Assembly (NCBI RefSeq): GCF_041154385.1
Contig: NZ_AP028929.1
Span: 806,001 to 870,000 of the forward strand
Direction: 5' to 3'
Source of the DNA: Streptococcus sp. SN-1
GTDB taxonomy: Bacteria > Bacillota > Bacilli > Lactobacillales > Streptococcaceae
Length of the DNA: 64,000 bases
The position numbers and the translations under genes were made by a program. How positions within the stretch are numbered: position 1 is the stretch's first letter; each line of letters opens with the position of its first letter. Shown piece after piece: positions 8,167-16,665 of this stretch. The notes beneath the pieces are model-generated. The model was not told where the DNA came from and ran no database searches. It saw only the letters and a program-made list of their open reading frames with translations.

Positions 8167-8391
8167 ATGCTACTGCAACTATTTTCTTTATATTTCGAGA
8201 GTTTGATCTTGACCACCATCCTCGTCCTGATTTTTTTAGGGATTTGGATTGGACTGAGAGCCATGTCGGGAGTGGATAAGACAGCCAAGGCTCGCCAAGC
8301 CCATCTCTATGATATGATTATGATAGGGGTCTTGGTTGTTCCAGTATTATCCTTTGCGGTTATGAGTTTAATTCTTGTTTTTAAGGCATAA
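8167..8391 (+). CDS. DUF4059 small membrane protein
   Basis: A 74-aa protein with two membrane spans (about residues 6-30 and 48-72), joined by a short charged loop (VDKTAKARQAHLYD). Streptococcal homologues are annotated DUF4059 and usually sit between this ABC pair and trxB, as here. The ATG at 8155 lacks a ribosome site, while GAGAG precedes the ATG at 8167, which is preferred. Function is unknown. Confidence 0.75.
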   Translation: MLLQLFSLYFESLILTTILVLIFLGIWIGLRAMSGVDKTAKARQAHLYDMIMIGVLVVPVLSFAVMSLILVFKA

Positions 8392-8394
8392 TCC

Positions 8395-8423
8395 TTGCAT
8401 GATTAACAAGAAAGAGTTAGAAT
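8395..8423 (+). promoter_or_regulatory. trxB promoter
   Basis: -35 TTGCAT and -10 TAGAAT, 17 bp apart, placed just after the DUF4059 stop. Confidence 0.6.
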
Positions 8424-8456
8424 AAAGATAGTTACAACAAGAAAGAAGGAATTTAT

Positions 8457-9368
8457 ATGTACGATACTATTATTATTGGTGCTGGACCTGCAGGGATGAC
8501 TGCGGCCTTATACGCTGCTCGAAGCAATCTGAAAGTAGCCTTGATTGAAGGTGGTTTACCAGGTGGTCAGATGAACAATACATCGGATATCGAAAATTAC
8601 CCAGGATACGCTAATATCAGTGGACCAGAATTGGCAGAAAAGATGTTTGAACCGCTTGAAAATCTTGGTGTTGAGCACATTTATGGTTATGTTGAAAATG
8701 TCGAAGACCATGGTGATTTTAAGAAAGTGATGACCGATGACCAAACATATGAAACACGTACAGTTATCGTAGCAACTGGTTCTAAACACCGTCCTTTGGG
8801 AGTACCTGGAGAAGAAGAACTGAACAGTCGTGGTGTTTCTTACTGTGCTGTGTGTGATGGTGCTTTCTTCCGTGACCAAGATTTGTTGGTAGTTGGTGGT
8901 GGAGATTCAGCTGTTGAAGAAGCCCTCTTCTTGACTCGTTTTGCCAAGACTGTTACCATTGTTCACCGTCGTGACCAACTTCGTGCTCAAAAGGTTTTAC
9001 AAGACCGCGCCTTTGCGAATGAGAAAATCAGCTTTATCTGGGATTCTGTAGTCAAGGAAATCAAGGGTGAAAACCGAGTAGAATCTGTCGTATTTGAAAA
9101 TGTGAAAACAGGTCAAGTGACAGAACAAGCCTTCGGTGGCGTCTTTATCTATGTTGGCTTGGACCCTCTTAGTGATTTTGTTAAAGAATTGAATATCCAA
9201 GATCAGGCTGGTTGGATTGTGACAGATAACCATATGAAAACTGCAGTTGACGGTATCTTTGCGGTTGGAGATGTTCGCTTGAAAGACCTTCGCCAAGTAA
9301 CAACAGCAGTTGGAGATGGAGCTATCGCTGGTCAAGAAGCCTACAAGTTTATCACCGAACATAGTTAA
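8457..9368 (+). CDS. trxB: Thioredoxin-disulfide reductase
   Basis: A 303-aa FAD/NADPH flavoprotein that reduces thioredoxin. The FAD motif is GAGPAGMTAALYAAR, the redox-active disulfide is CAVC in SYCAVCDGAFF, the NADPH motif is VVGGGDSAVEEALFL with HRRDQLRAQK, and the C-terminal FAD site is GIFAVGDVR. Length and order match the low-molecular-weight TrxB family. The ribosome site AAGAAGGA is good. It has its own promoter and a strong terminator. Confidence 0.96.
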   Translation: MYDTIIIGAGPAGMTAALYAARSNLKVALIEGGLPGGQMNNTSDIENYPGYANISGPELAEKMFEPLENLGVEHIYGYVENVEDHGDFKKVMTDDQTYETRTVIVATGSKHRPLGVPGEEELNSRGVSYCAVCDGAFFRDQDLLVVGGGDSAVEEALFLTRFAKTVTIVHRRDQLRAQKVLQDRAFANEKISFIWDSVVKEIKGENRVESVVFENVKTGQVTEQAFGGVFIYVGLDPLSDFVKELNIQDQAGWIVTDNHMKTAVDGIFAVGDVRLKDLRQVTTAVGDGAIAGQEAYKFITEHS

Positions 9369-9373
9369 TTATA

Positions 9374-9421
9374 AAAACGCATAGTATCAGATTTACAAAA
9401 AATTTGACACTATGCGTTTTA
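9374..9421 (+). terminator. trxB terminator
   Basis: AAAACGCATAGT and ACTATGCGTTTT form a 12-bp stem that extends past one mismatch into TCA/TGA, followed by TATTG. It lies close to the end of the small minus-strand gene and may serve both. Confidence 0.85.
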
Positions 9422-9480
9422 TTGTGGGAAAATTAATTTCATTTTCTACTGAAATTGAGTTTTGCCAGCCTCTTATATTT

Positions 9481-9666
9481 TTAGAAAAATCCTTTAATCT
9501 TGCTAACGAGGCCATCTAGACCTTCTGAACCAGAAATCAACTGCTGAGCTTGAGAGAAGTATTCTCCAAGTTGTTCTTGATTTTCTGCAACGAATGTCTT
9601 AGCAGCTTCGAAATCTTTTGTTTCGATTAACTCTTTTACTTGATTAAACAAATCTAATGGGTTCAT
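9481..9666 (-). CDS. Small conserved streptococcal protein of unknown function
   Basis: A 61-aa acidic helical protein (MNPLDLFNQVKELIETK at the N terminus, ISGSEGLDGLVSKIKGFF at the C terminus). AAAAGGAGAAATAAG before the ATG is a strong ribosome site, and the ORF is isolated with its own spacing, so it is likely real. The amphipathic repeats suggest a small helical bundle. I recognise no domain. Confidence 0.72.
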   Translation of the reverse strand: MNPLDLFNQVKELIETKDFEAAKTFVAENQEQLGEYFSQAQQLISGSEGLDGLVSKIKGFF

Positions 9667-9853
9667 CTTATTTCTCCTTTTCTGTACTTAACTATTTAAT
9701 CATGTTTATGATAAAAAATCAACTGTTGCTGCTTTTGGCTAGGACCTGTTTTTATCTACAAGTTCTCATAACTAAGATTCTAACCACCAAAACAAGGTGG
9801 ACATAAAAATGTTCGGGTTTTTCTAGTGTATCCATGAAATAAAAACGGATACA

Positions 9854-9862
9854 TGGTATAAT
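9854..9862 (+). promoter_or_regulatory. Extended -10 promoter of the rpiA operon
   Basis: TGGTATAAT, with no convincing -35. A short CCACC/GGTGG hairpin lies upstream at 9783-9801. GGAGGTG precedes the GTG start. Confidence 0.55.
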
Positions 9863-9891
9863 AGAAATAGCTCTTTAATGGAGGTGTTTGA

Positions 9892-10575
9892 GTGGAAAAT
9901 CTGAAGAAAATGGCAGGTATCAAGGCCGCTGAATTTGTAAATGATGGGATGGTTGTCGGACTGGGAACGGGTTCTACTGCTTACTATTTTGTAGAAGAAA
10001 TTGGTCGTCGTATCAAGGAAGAGGGGTTGCAGGTTACAGCTGTAACGACTTCTAGTGTGACCAGTAAACAGGCTGAAGGGCTTAATATCCCGCTCAAGTC
10101 TATTGACCAAGTAGATGTTGTTGATGTGACGGTTGATGGGGCGGATGAAGTGGATAGTCAGTTTAATGGAATCAAAGGCGGTGGTGGTGCCCTCCTGATG
10201 GAGAAGGTTGTTGCAACGCCCTCAAAAGAATACATTTGGGTGGTGGATGAAAGCAAGCTAGTCGAGAAACTAGGTGCTTTTAAATTGCCAGTAGAAGTGG
10301 TTCAGTATGGCGCAGAACAGGTCTTTCGTCGTTTTGAGCGAGCTGGCTACAAACCAAGTTTCCGTGAAAAAGATGGCCAACGTTTTGTGACGGATATGCA
10401 GAATTTTATCATTGACCTTGCCTTAGATGTCATTGAAGATCCAATTGCCTTCGGGCAAGAATTGGACCATATCGTTGGTGTTGTAGAGCACGGCTTATTC
10501 AACCAAATGGTGGATAAGGTCATCGTTGCTGGACGAGACGGGGTTCAGATTTTAACTTCAACAAAAGCAAGATAA
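9892..10575 (+). CDS. rpiA: Ribose-5-phosphate isomerase A
   Basis: A 227-aa enzyme interconverting ribose-5-P and ribulose-5-P. Signatures: [24 protein letters not shown] and [13 protein letters not shown], which hold the catalytic Asp, Glu and Lys. It starts with GTG, supported by GGAGGTG. It is the first gene of rpiA-deoB-DUF1697-punA, which passes ribose-5-P and ribose-1-P from nucleosides into the pentose phosphate pathway. Confidence 0.96.
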   Translation: MENLKKMAGIKAAEFVNDGMVVGLGTGSTAYYFVEEIGRRIKEEGLQVTAVTTSSVTSKQAEGLNIPLKSIDQVDVVDVTVDGADEVDSQFNGIKGGGGALLMEKVVATPSKEYIWVVDESKLVEKLGAFKLPVEVVQYGAEQVFRRFERAGYKPSFREKDGQRFVTDMQNFIIDLALDVIEDPIAFGQELDHIVGVVEHGLFNQMVDKVIVAGRDGVQILTSTKAR

Positions 10576-10598
10576 CTAAAATAATAAGGAGATACACT

Positions 10599-11810
10599 AT
10601 GTCAAAATTTAATCGTATTCACTTGGTGGTACTAGATTCTGTAGGAATCGGTGCTGCACCAGATGCTAATAACTTTGTCAATGCAGGGGTTCCAGATGGA
10701 GCTTCTGACACACTGGGACACATTTCTAAAACCGTTGGTTTGAATGTGCCAAACATGGCTAAAATCGGTCTAGGAAATATTCCTCGCGAAACTCCTCTGA
10801 AGACTGTTCCAGCTGAAAGAAATCCAACAGGATATGCAACAAAATTGGAAGAAGTATCCCTTGGTAAGGATACTATGACTGGTCACTGGGAAATCATGGG
10901 ACTCAACATTACCGAGCCATTCGATACGTTCTGGAATGGATTTCCGGAAGAAATCCTAACAAAAATCGAAGAATTTTCAGGACGTAAGATCATTCGTGAA
11001 GCTAACAAACCTTACTCAGGTACGGCTGTTATCGATGATTTCGGACCACGTCAGATGGAAACTGGAGAGTTGATTATCTATACTTCAGCTGACCCTGTTT
11101 TGCAAATTGCTGCCCACGAAGATATCATTCCTTTGGATGAATTGTACCGTATCTGTGAATACGCTCGTTCGATTACCCTTGAGCGTCCTGCTCTTCTAGG
11201 TCGTATCATTGCCCGCCCATATGTTGGTGAGCCAGGTAACTTCACTCGTACAGCAAATCGTCGTGACTTAGCCGTTTCTCCATTTGCACCAACTGTTTTG
11301 GATAAATTGAACGAAGCTGGTATCGATACTTATGCCGTTGGAAAAATAAACGATATCTTTAACGGTGCTGGTATCAACCATGATATGGGACACAACAAGT
11401 CAAACAGCCACGGAATTGATACACTATTGAAGACTATGGGACTGGCTGAGTTTGAAAAAGGATTCTCTTTCACAAACTTGGTGGACTTTGATGCCCTTTA
11501 CGGCCACCGTCGTAATGCTCACGGTTACCGTGATTGCTTGCATGAGTTTGATGAGCGCTTGCCTGAAATTATCGCAGCTATGAGAGAGAACGACCTTCTC
11601 TTGATTACTGCGGACCATGGAAATGACCCAACTTACGCAGGAACAGACCACACTCGCGAATATATCCCACTTTTAGCTTACAGCCCTAGCTTTAAGGGAA
11701 ATGGTGTCATTCCAGTTGGACATTTTGCAGATATCTCAGCGACAGTTGCGGATAACTTTGGTGTGGAAACTGCCATGATTGGGGAAAGTTTCTTAGATAA
11801 ATTGGTATAA
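10599..11810 (+). CDS. deoB: Phosphopentomutase
   Basis: A 403-aa alkaline-phosphatase-superfamily enzyme converting (deoxy)ribose-1-P to the 5-P. Metal ligands and active Thr are seen in [32 protein letters not shown] and [11 protein letters not shown]. The length is typical. It works between the nucleoside phosphorylases (punA, deoD, pdp in this window) and rpiA/deoC. One base separates its stop from the next ATG. Confidence 0.96.
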   Translation: MSKFNRIHLVVLDSVGIGAAPDANNFVNAGVPDGASDTLGHISKTVGLNVPNMAKIGLGNIPRETPLKTVPAERNPTGYATKLEEVSLGKDTMTGHWEIMGLNITEPFDTFWNGFPEEILTKIEEFSGRKIIREANKPYSGTAVIDDFGPRQMETGELIIYTSADPVLQIAAHEDIIPLDELYRICEYARSITLERPALLGRIIARPYVGEPGNFTRTANRRDLAVSPFAPTVLDKLNEAGIDTYAVGKINDIFNGAGINHDMGHNKSNSHGIDTLLKTMGLAEFEKGFSFTNLVDFDALYGHRRNAHGYRDCLHEFDERLPEIIAAMRENDLLLITADHGNDPTYAGTDHTREYIPLLAYSPSFKGNGVIPVGHFADISATVADNFGVETAMIGESFLDKLV

Positions 11811-11811
11811 G

Positions 11812-12372
11812 ATGACACACTATGCTTTACTGGTTAGGGGCATTAATGTCGGTGGGAAGAATAAAGTTGTCATGGCGCAACTTCGTCAAGAACTGACAGA
11901 GTTGGGACTGGAAAAGGTTGAAACCTACATCAACAGTGGCAACATTTTCTTTACTTCGACAGCTCCCAAAGCCCAATTGGTTGAAAAGTTAGAGGCTTTC
12001 TTTGAAATCCATTATCCATTTATTCAGAGCTTTTCCTTGCTGAGTCTTGAGGACTTTGAAGCGGAACTTGAAAATCTGCCTGAATGGTGGACCAAAGATT
12101 TGGCACGAAAGGATGTGCTCTTCTACACGGAGAGCTTGGATGTGGATCAAGTCATCGAGAAAGTGAACAGTTTGGAACTGAAAGATGAAGTGGTTCATTT
12201 TGGAAGACTTGGGATTTTCTGGGGGAAAATCTCAGAGGAATCCTACTATGCAACTGCCTATCATAAGTACTTGCTCAAGATGCCTTTTTATCGCAACATC
12301 ACCATTCGCAATGCTAAAACTTTTGACAAAATCGGTCAAATGCTAAAAAATAATAAAGGAGACACACAATGA
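11812..12372 (+). CDS. DUF1697 domain-containing protein
   Basis: A 186-aa cytosolic protein beginning YALLVRGINVGGKNKV and continuing with ETYINSGNIFF, the hallmark of DUF1697; ending with RNAKTFDKIG, also typical. No catalytic function is established for the family. It is locked into the operon: its start is 1 bp after deoB and its end overlaps punA by 4 bp. Its place among nucleoside-salvage genes is the only functional clue. Confidence 0.85.
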   Translation: MTHYALLVRGINVGGKNKVVMAQLRQELTELGLEKVETYINSGNIFFTSTAPKAQLVEKLEAFFEIHYPFIQSFSLLSLEDFEAELENLPEWWTKDLARKDVLFYTESLDVDQVIEKVNSLELKDEVVHFGRLGIFWGKISEESYYATAYHKYLLKMPFYRNITIRNAKTFDKIGQMLKNNKGDTQ

Positions 12373-13178
12373 CATTTTTAGATAAGATCCAAGAAACAGC
12401 TGCTTTTCTGAAAGATAAAGGAATCCAAGCACCTGAGTTCGGTCTAATCCTTGGATCAGGACTTGGAGAATTGGCAGAAGAAATCGAAAATCCAGTTGTA
12501 GTAGACTATGCAGACATTCCAAACTGGGGCCGCTCTACAGTAGTTGGTCATGCTGGTAAATTGGTATATGGTGACCTTGCAGGTCGCAAGGTCTTGGCTC
12601 TTCAAGGTCGTTTCCATTTCTATGAAGGAAATCCTCTTGAAGTCGTGACTTTCCCAGTACGTGTGATGAAAGTTCTTGGATGCGAAGGTGTCATTGTAAC
12701 CAATGCAGCTGGCGGTATTGGCTATGGTCCTGGTACTTTGATGGCTATCTCAGACCATATCAACATGACAGGTCAAAACCCATTGATGGGTGAAAACTTG
12801 GATGACTTTGGTCCACGTTTCCCTGATATGTCTAAAGCCTACACACCAGAATACCGTGCTACTGCCCATGAAGTGGCTAAAAAACTCGGTATCAAGCTTG
12901 ATGAAGGTGTCTATATCGGTGTAACTGGTCCGACTTATGAAACACCTGCAGAAATTCGTGCCTATAAGACATTGGGAGCAGATGCAGTTGGTATGTCCAC
13001 TGTTCCTGAAGTTATTGTGGCAGCCCACTCTGGCTTGAAAGTTCTCGGTATTTCATGTATTACTAACCATGCTGCTGGTTTCCAAGAAGAACTCAACCAC
13101 GAGGAAGTTGTAGAAGTGACTGAACGTGTCAAAGGTGACTTTAAAGGATTGCTTAAAGCGATTCTTGCTGAGCTATGA
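12369..13178 (+). CDS. punA: Purine nucleoside phosphorylase, trimeric (PNP-I) type
   Basis: A 269-aa enzyme that splits purine (deoxy)ribonucleosides with phosphate. Motifs: LGSGLGEL, VVGHAGKL, QGRFHFYEG (phosphate and ribose site), NAAGGIG, GMSTVPEV and ITNHAAG (purine-binding Asn). It complements the hexameric DeoD further on, so the locus holds both purine phosphorylase families. A diverged copy of its last ~75 codons lies 3.2 kb downstream. Confidence 0.95.
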   Translation: MTFLDKIQETAAFLKDKGIQAPEFGLILGSGLGELAEEIENPVVVDYADIPNWGRSTVVGHAGKLVYGDLAGRKVLALQGRFHFYEGNPLEVVTFPVRVMKVLGCEGVIVTNAAGGIGYGPGTLMAISDHINMTGQNPLMGENLDDFGPRFPDMSKAYTPEYRATAHEVAKKLGIKLDEGVYIGVTGPTYETPAEIRAYKTLGADAVGMSTVPEVIVAAHSGLKVLGISCITNHAAGFQEELNHEEVVEVTERVKGDFKGLLKAILAEL

Positions 13179-13354
13179 GAAAGAAAATGAGTAGGAAAGT
13201 ATTTCTGTAAGCTGGAAGATAAATGAAACAATTAATTTCCATATAGAATTATGAAATGAAAAATGAATGAGGTTCCTATACTTTTATAAACCTCTTCAAA
13301 TTCTTGCTAACAAAGTATAAAAATGAAATCTTGATGCTAAAGGAGATTAGCTGA

Positions 13355-13408
13355 TTGGAGAATATTGTTGGTAAAGAGGGTGAAAATAATAGAAAGATAT
13401 ATGAATAA
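13355..13408 (+). other. Possible 17-codon upstream ORF abutting the lipase start
   Basis: AAAGGAG (13340-13346) is followed after 8 bases by TTG at 13355, which opens 17 codons in the same frame as the lipase and ends with TAA at 13406-13408, immediately before the lipase ATG. The lipase ATG itself has no good ribosome site. This may be a translated leader giving reinitiation, or the trace of an older start interrupted by a stop. The rest of the 13179-13408 gap shows no other gene. Confidence 0.35.
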
Positions 13409-16138
13409 ATGAGAATTGATCAACGAATTATGCGTTTTGGTATAAAAAAATTAAGTATTGGAGTTGTATCTGTTGCAGTTGGATTTGCTTTTTTAGCACC
13501 GACAGGAATTTCTGCCAATGAAGGAAGTCCAGTTGTGAAAAATGAAACTCCTTTAGTAGTAAATGCAACGGATAGTCCGACAAAACTAGAAAATCCTGAT
13601 AAAAAACAGGAAACACCTCTTATAGAGGAAAGGGCTGAAGTTATCCAACCAGCTCCAGAAACAAAAGAAGTCCTTAAAAATCACAAGGAAGAAAAACTAG
13701 AATCTCATAAAACAGAGCCTGCTCTAGTTCCTGAAGACGTGAATAAAGAGGAAAATGTAAAGGATGAGGCTACAACTTCTCGTCCTGTGACAGCAGAAGA
13801 TCTTTTGAAAATCTCCAAAGGGGAACTGCACTCAGAAAATGATTTATTTGACAATTCTCTTTATGGTGGAAAAGTCCTTGATTTAGAAGGTGATGATGAT
13901 CAGGATGGTATCAAAAATAAGGATGAACTTTATGTTTATCATAAAGATGGTAAGGACTATTTGGGATATAATAGTCATCCATTACTAGCAGACAGTGATG
14001 GAGATGGATTAGCAGATGGGGAAGATGATAATAAGAAACAATGGTATGTTACAGATCGAGACGCTCTTCTCTTTATGGAGTTGTCCTATCGTGATGATGA
14101 CTATATCGAAAAAATTCTAGATCATAAGAATCCATTTCCGAGTCTCTATTTGAATCGTCAAGAATATAAGATGATGCACAATGAGTTAGCCCCGTTTTGG
14201 AAGATGAAAAAAGCTTACCATACAGCTAGTGGTTTGGATGCTTATCTATTTGAAACAAAGAGTGATCTTCCTTATCTAAAGGATCATACAGTTCAAATGT
14301 TATCTATTAGAGGGACAAGACTGAATGATGCGAAAGATTTAAGTACAGATTTTGTTTTGTTTGGAGGAAATAAACCTGCACAAGCGGATGATATCCGTAA
14401 TGTTGTAAAAGAATTGGCGCAGGATTCCAGCATTACAAATCTGTATATGACAGGTCATTCGCTAGGAGGCTACTTAGCTCAAATAGCAGCAGTTGAAGCT
14501 TATCAGAAATATCCTACTTTTTATAATAATGTTTTGAAAAAAGTTACGACATTTAGCGCTCCTAAAGTAATTACTTCTCGAACTATTTGGAATGCAAAAA
14601 ATGGTTTCTGGGATGTAGGTTTAGAAAGTCGTAAGTTAGCTCTATCTGGTAAAATAAAACATTATGTGGTCGATAATGATAATGTTGTGACATCTTTGAT
14701 TCGTAATGATAACGATATTGTAACTTTTACAGGTAACTCTAGTTTCAAGCACCGTTCGCGTGGTTATTTTGAAAGTAGAATGAATGCTATCCCGAATTTT
14801 AATATTGGAAAACGTGATACGCTTGATAAACATGGTTATCGTGATCCGAAATTGGATAAAGTTTATTTCTTTAAGAAACAACAAGTCCCTCTGTCATCTA
14901 GTCAACCAAGCGCTGAACCTCTTGAAAATATAGCTCTAGGGAAACGAGTAACTCAAAGTTCGACAGCTTTTGGAGGAGATGCTAGAAGAGCAGTTGATGG
15001 GAAATTAGATGGAAATTACGGACATAATTCTGTCACTCATACAGATTTTCAATCAAAACCTTGGTGGCAAGTCGATTTAGATAAGGAAGAAACGATTCGC
15101 CAGATTAATATTTACAATCGAACAGATGCTGCTCAAGATAGACTGACTAATTTTAATGTGATTCTTTTGGATAGTTCTGGAAAAGAAATTGAAAGAAAGC
15201 GCATTGCATACTTGCGAGATAGTTCCGCTCAGATTTCAATTGATTATAAGAAAGCTCGTTTTGTACGCATCGAGTTAGATGGATATAACGCTCTCAGTCT
15301 TGCAGAAGTCCAAGTATATCGTGCTGAGAATATCGCTTGGAAAAAACAAGCTAAGCAAAGTTCTACTGATTTTGGAGGAGATGCTAGTCGTGCCTTGGAT
15401 GGCAATACCAATAGTAGTTATAGCCAGCAATCAATTACCCATACAAAATTTGAAAATCAGCCTTGGTGGGAAGTTGATTTAGGTCGTACAGAACAGGTAG
15501 GACTTGTTCGCCTTCATAACCGTGGGGATGGAGAACTTTCTAAACGTCTGTCAGACTTTGATGTGATTTTATATGATGAAAAAGGGACAGAAGTTGCTAG
15601 ACAATATGTTTCTCGTTTAGAAGGAAGCAGTTTAGATCTCCAGTTGAATGGTAAACTAGGTCGCCGTGTTCGCATTCAATTGCGTCAAAAAAATCAAGCT
15701 CTAAGCCTTGCAGAAGTAGAAGTTTTTCGATTTGTAGCTAAAAATAATGTAACTACTCAAGTTTCTAAGCCTGTACAACTGTTAAACTACACTCCTGTAA
15801 AAGATAAGACCCTAACTATTCAACATAGTGGTGCTTATATTGCACGTTATTCAATATCGTGGGAAGAAGTTACAGTGGATAAAAATGGCCAATCAGTTGT
15901 CCGAAGTCGTTCTTGGGAAGGGAATGGGCGTAATCAGACCGCAGGCTTTATCCTCAATCTCCCAATTAAGTCTAATATGCGTAATCTTCGAATTAAGATC
16001 GAAAAGAGAACAGGTCTTATCTGGAATAGATGGCAAACAATCTATGACAACAGACCTCTCCTGGCTCAACCGCATCGAAAAATTACTCACTGGGGAACAA
16101 CATTGAATTCTAAGGTGAGTGATGATGATGTCTTGTAA
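13409..16138 (+). CDS. Secreted class-3 lipase with two F-type lectin domains and a C-terminal CDC domain 4
   Basis: A 909-aa exported protein with an unusual architecture. Residues ~9-36 form a YSIRK-like signal (FGIKKLSIGVVSVAVG, cleavage likely after ISA). Residues 37-130 are a charged linker. Residues 158-207 hold Asp-rich calcium-type repeats (DDDQDGIKNKDE, DSDGDGLADGEDD). Residues ~210-490 are a class-3 lipase: nucleophile Ser351 in GHSLGG, likely Asp in VVDNDN (422-424), likely His448. Residues 507-638 and 640-774 are two F-type lectin domains, each with H-X26-R-X-D-X4-R/K (H544/R571/D573/R578; H678/R705/D707/K712). Residues ~800-900 align with domain 4 of the cytolysin at 37274, including GTTL (896-899). 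Domains 1-3 of a cytolysin and an LPXTG anchor are absent, so it is probably released. I know of no characterised protein with this layout. Confidence 0.88.
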   Translation: MRIDQRIMRFGIKKLSIGVVSVAVGFAFLAPTGISANEGSPVVKNETPLVVNATDSPTKLENPDKKQETPLIEERAEVIQPAPETKEVLKNHKEEKLESHKTEPALVPEDVNKEENVKDEATTSRPVTAEDLLKISKGELHSENDLFDNSLYGGKVLDLEGDDDQDGIKNKDELYVYHKDGKDYLGYNSHPLLADSDGDGLADGEDDNKKQWYVTDRDALLFMELSYRDDDYIEKILDHKNPFPSLYLNRQEYKMMHNELAPFWKMKKAYHTASGLDAYLFETKSDLPYLKDHTVQMLSIRGTRLNDAKDLSTDFVLFGGNKPAQADDIRNVVKELAQDSSITNLYMTGHSLGGYLAQIAAVEAYQKYPTFYNNVLKKVTTFSAPKVITSRTIWNAKNGFWDVGLESRKLALSGKIKHYVVDNDNVVTSLIRNDNDIVTFTGNSSFKHRSRGYFESRMNAIPNFNIGKRDTLDKHGYRDPKLDKVYFFKKQQVPLSSSQPSAEPLENIALGKRVTQSSTAFGGDARRAVDGKLDGNYGHNSVTHTDFQSKPWWQVDLDKEETIRQINIYNRTDAAQDRLTNFNVILLDSSGKEIERKRIAYLRDSSAQISIDYKKARFVRIELDGYNALSLAEVQVYRAENIAWKKQAKQSSTDFGGDASRALDGNTNSSYSQQSITHTKFENQPWWEVDLGRTEQVGLVRLHNRGDGELSKRLSDFDVILYDEKGTEVARQYVSRLEGSSLDLQLNGKLGRRVRIQLRQKNQALSLAEVEVFRFVAKNNVTTQVSKPVQLLNYTPVKDKTLTIQHSGAYIARYSISWEEVTVDKNGQSVVRSRSWEGNGRNQTAGFILNLPIKSNMRNLRIKIEKRTGLIWNRWQTIYDNRPLLAQPHRKITHWGTTLNSKVSDDDVL

Positions 16139-16236
16139 TCTGATGGTACAATGACAGTTAGTTTGTCTAGTTTATAAGAAAGTACTACCTGAGCTTGAAT
16201 AGAACTCAGGTAGCTCTCTGTGAAAGAACAAAATTA

Positions 16237-16387
16237 ATATTCAATGAAAATCAAAGAGTAAACTAGGAAACTAGCCGCAGGCTGCTCAAAGCACTGCTTT
16301 GAGGTTGCAGATATAACTGACGAAGTCAGTAACATATATACGGCAAGGCGACGTTGACGTGGTTTGAAGAGATTTTCGAAGAGTATA
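16237..16387 (+). repeat. BOX element (A-B-C type)
   Basis: Runs from TTCAATGAAAATCAAAGAG to GATTTTCGAAGAGTATAA with one boxB (GCTTTGAGGTTGCAGATA, ACTGACGAAGTCAG). It lies between the lipase gene and the punA remnant. Confidence 0.92.
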
Positions 16388-16390
16388 AAC

Positions 16391-16425
16391 AGAAAGGTAG
16401 AGCGCGTGTTTGGATTTGAACACGA
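16391..16425 (+). repeat. Orphan head of a structured intergenic repeat unit
   Basis: Nearly identical to the head of the first unit upstream of deoD (18096-18134): AGAAAGGTAGAGCG, then GTGTTT/GAACAC arms and ACGAG. It is cut off where the punA-like remnant begins, so the two sequences were joined by a recombination event. Confidence 0.6.
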
Positions 16426-16665
16426 GTAGAAATTCGTACCTATAAGATGCTTGGAACAGATGTGGTCGGAATGTCAACTGCTCCTGAAGTTATTGTTGTA
16501 GCCTACTCAGGTTTGAAACTTCTAGGAAGTTTATGTATTACTAACTATACTACTGGTTTCAAATAAGAGATTAACCACGAAGAGGTTATAGAAGTGGCTG
16601 AGTGTGTTAAAGGTGATTTTAAAGGCTTACTTAAAGCCGTTTTTGCTGAATTATTACTATGTTAA
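16426..16665 (+). pseudogene. Decayed copy of the punA 3' end
   Basis: Translation gives EIRTYKMLGTDVVGMST, PEVIVVAYSGLKLLG and INHEEVIEVAECVKGDFKG, clearly matching the last ~75 residues of PunA (EIRAYKTLGADAVGMST and so on). There is an internal TAA at 16564-16566 and no start or N-terminal part. Key residues are changed (CITNHAAG has become CITNYTTG). Its end overlaps the start of the CLC gene, probably the original punA-CLC junction. Confidence 0.88.

Noticed and set aside
14642..14884. 80-aa minus-strand reading frame within the lipase gene
   Set aside because: Shadow frame opposite a strongly coding region, with no start signals.
13409..16138. The lipase gene as a cell-wall-anchored adhesin
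   Set aside because: A YSIRK-like signal is present, but there is no LPXTG motif, hydrophobic tail or choline-binding repeats at the C terminus.
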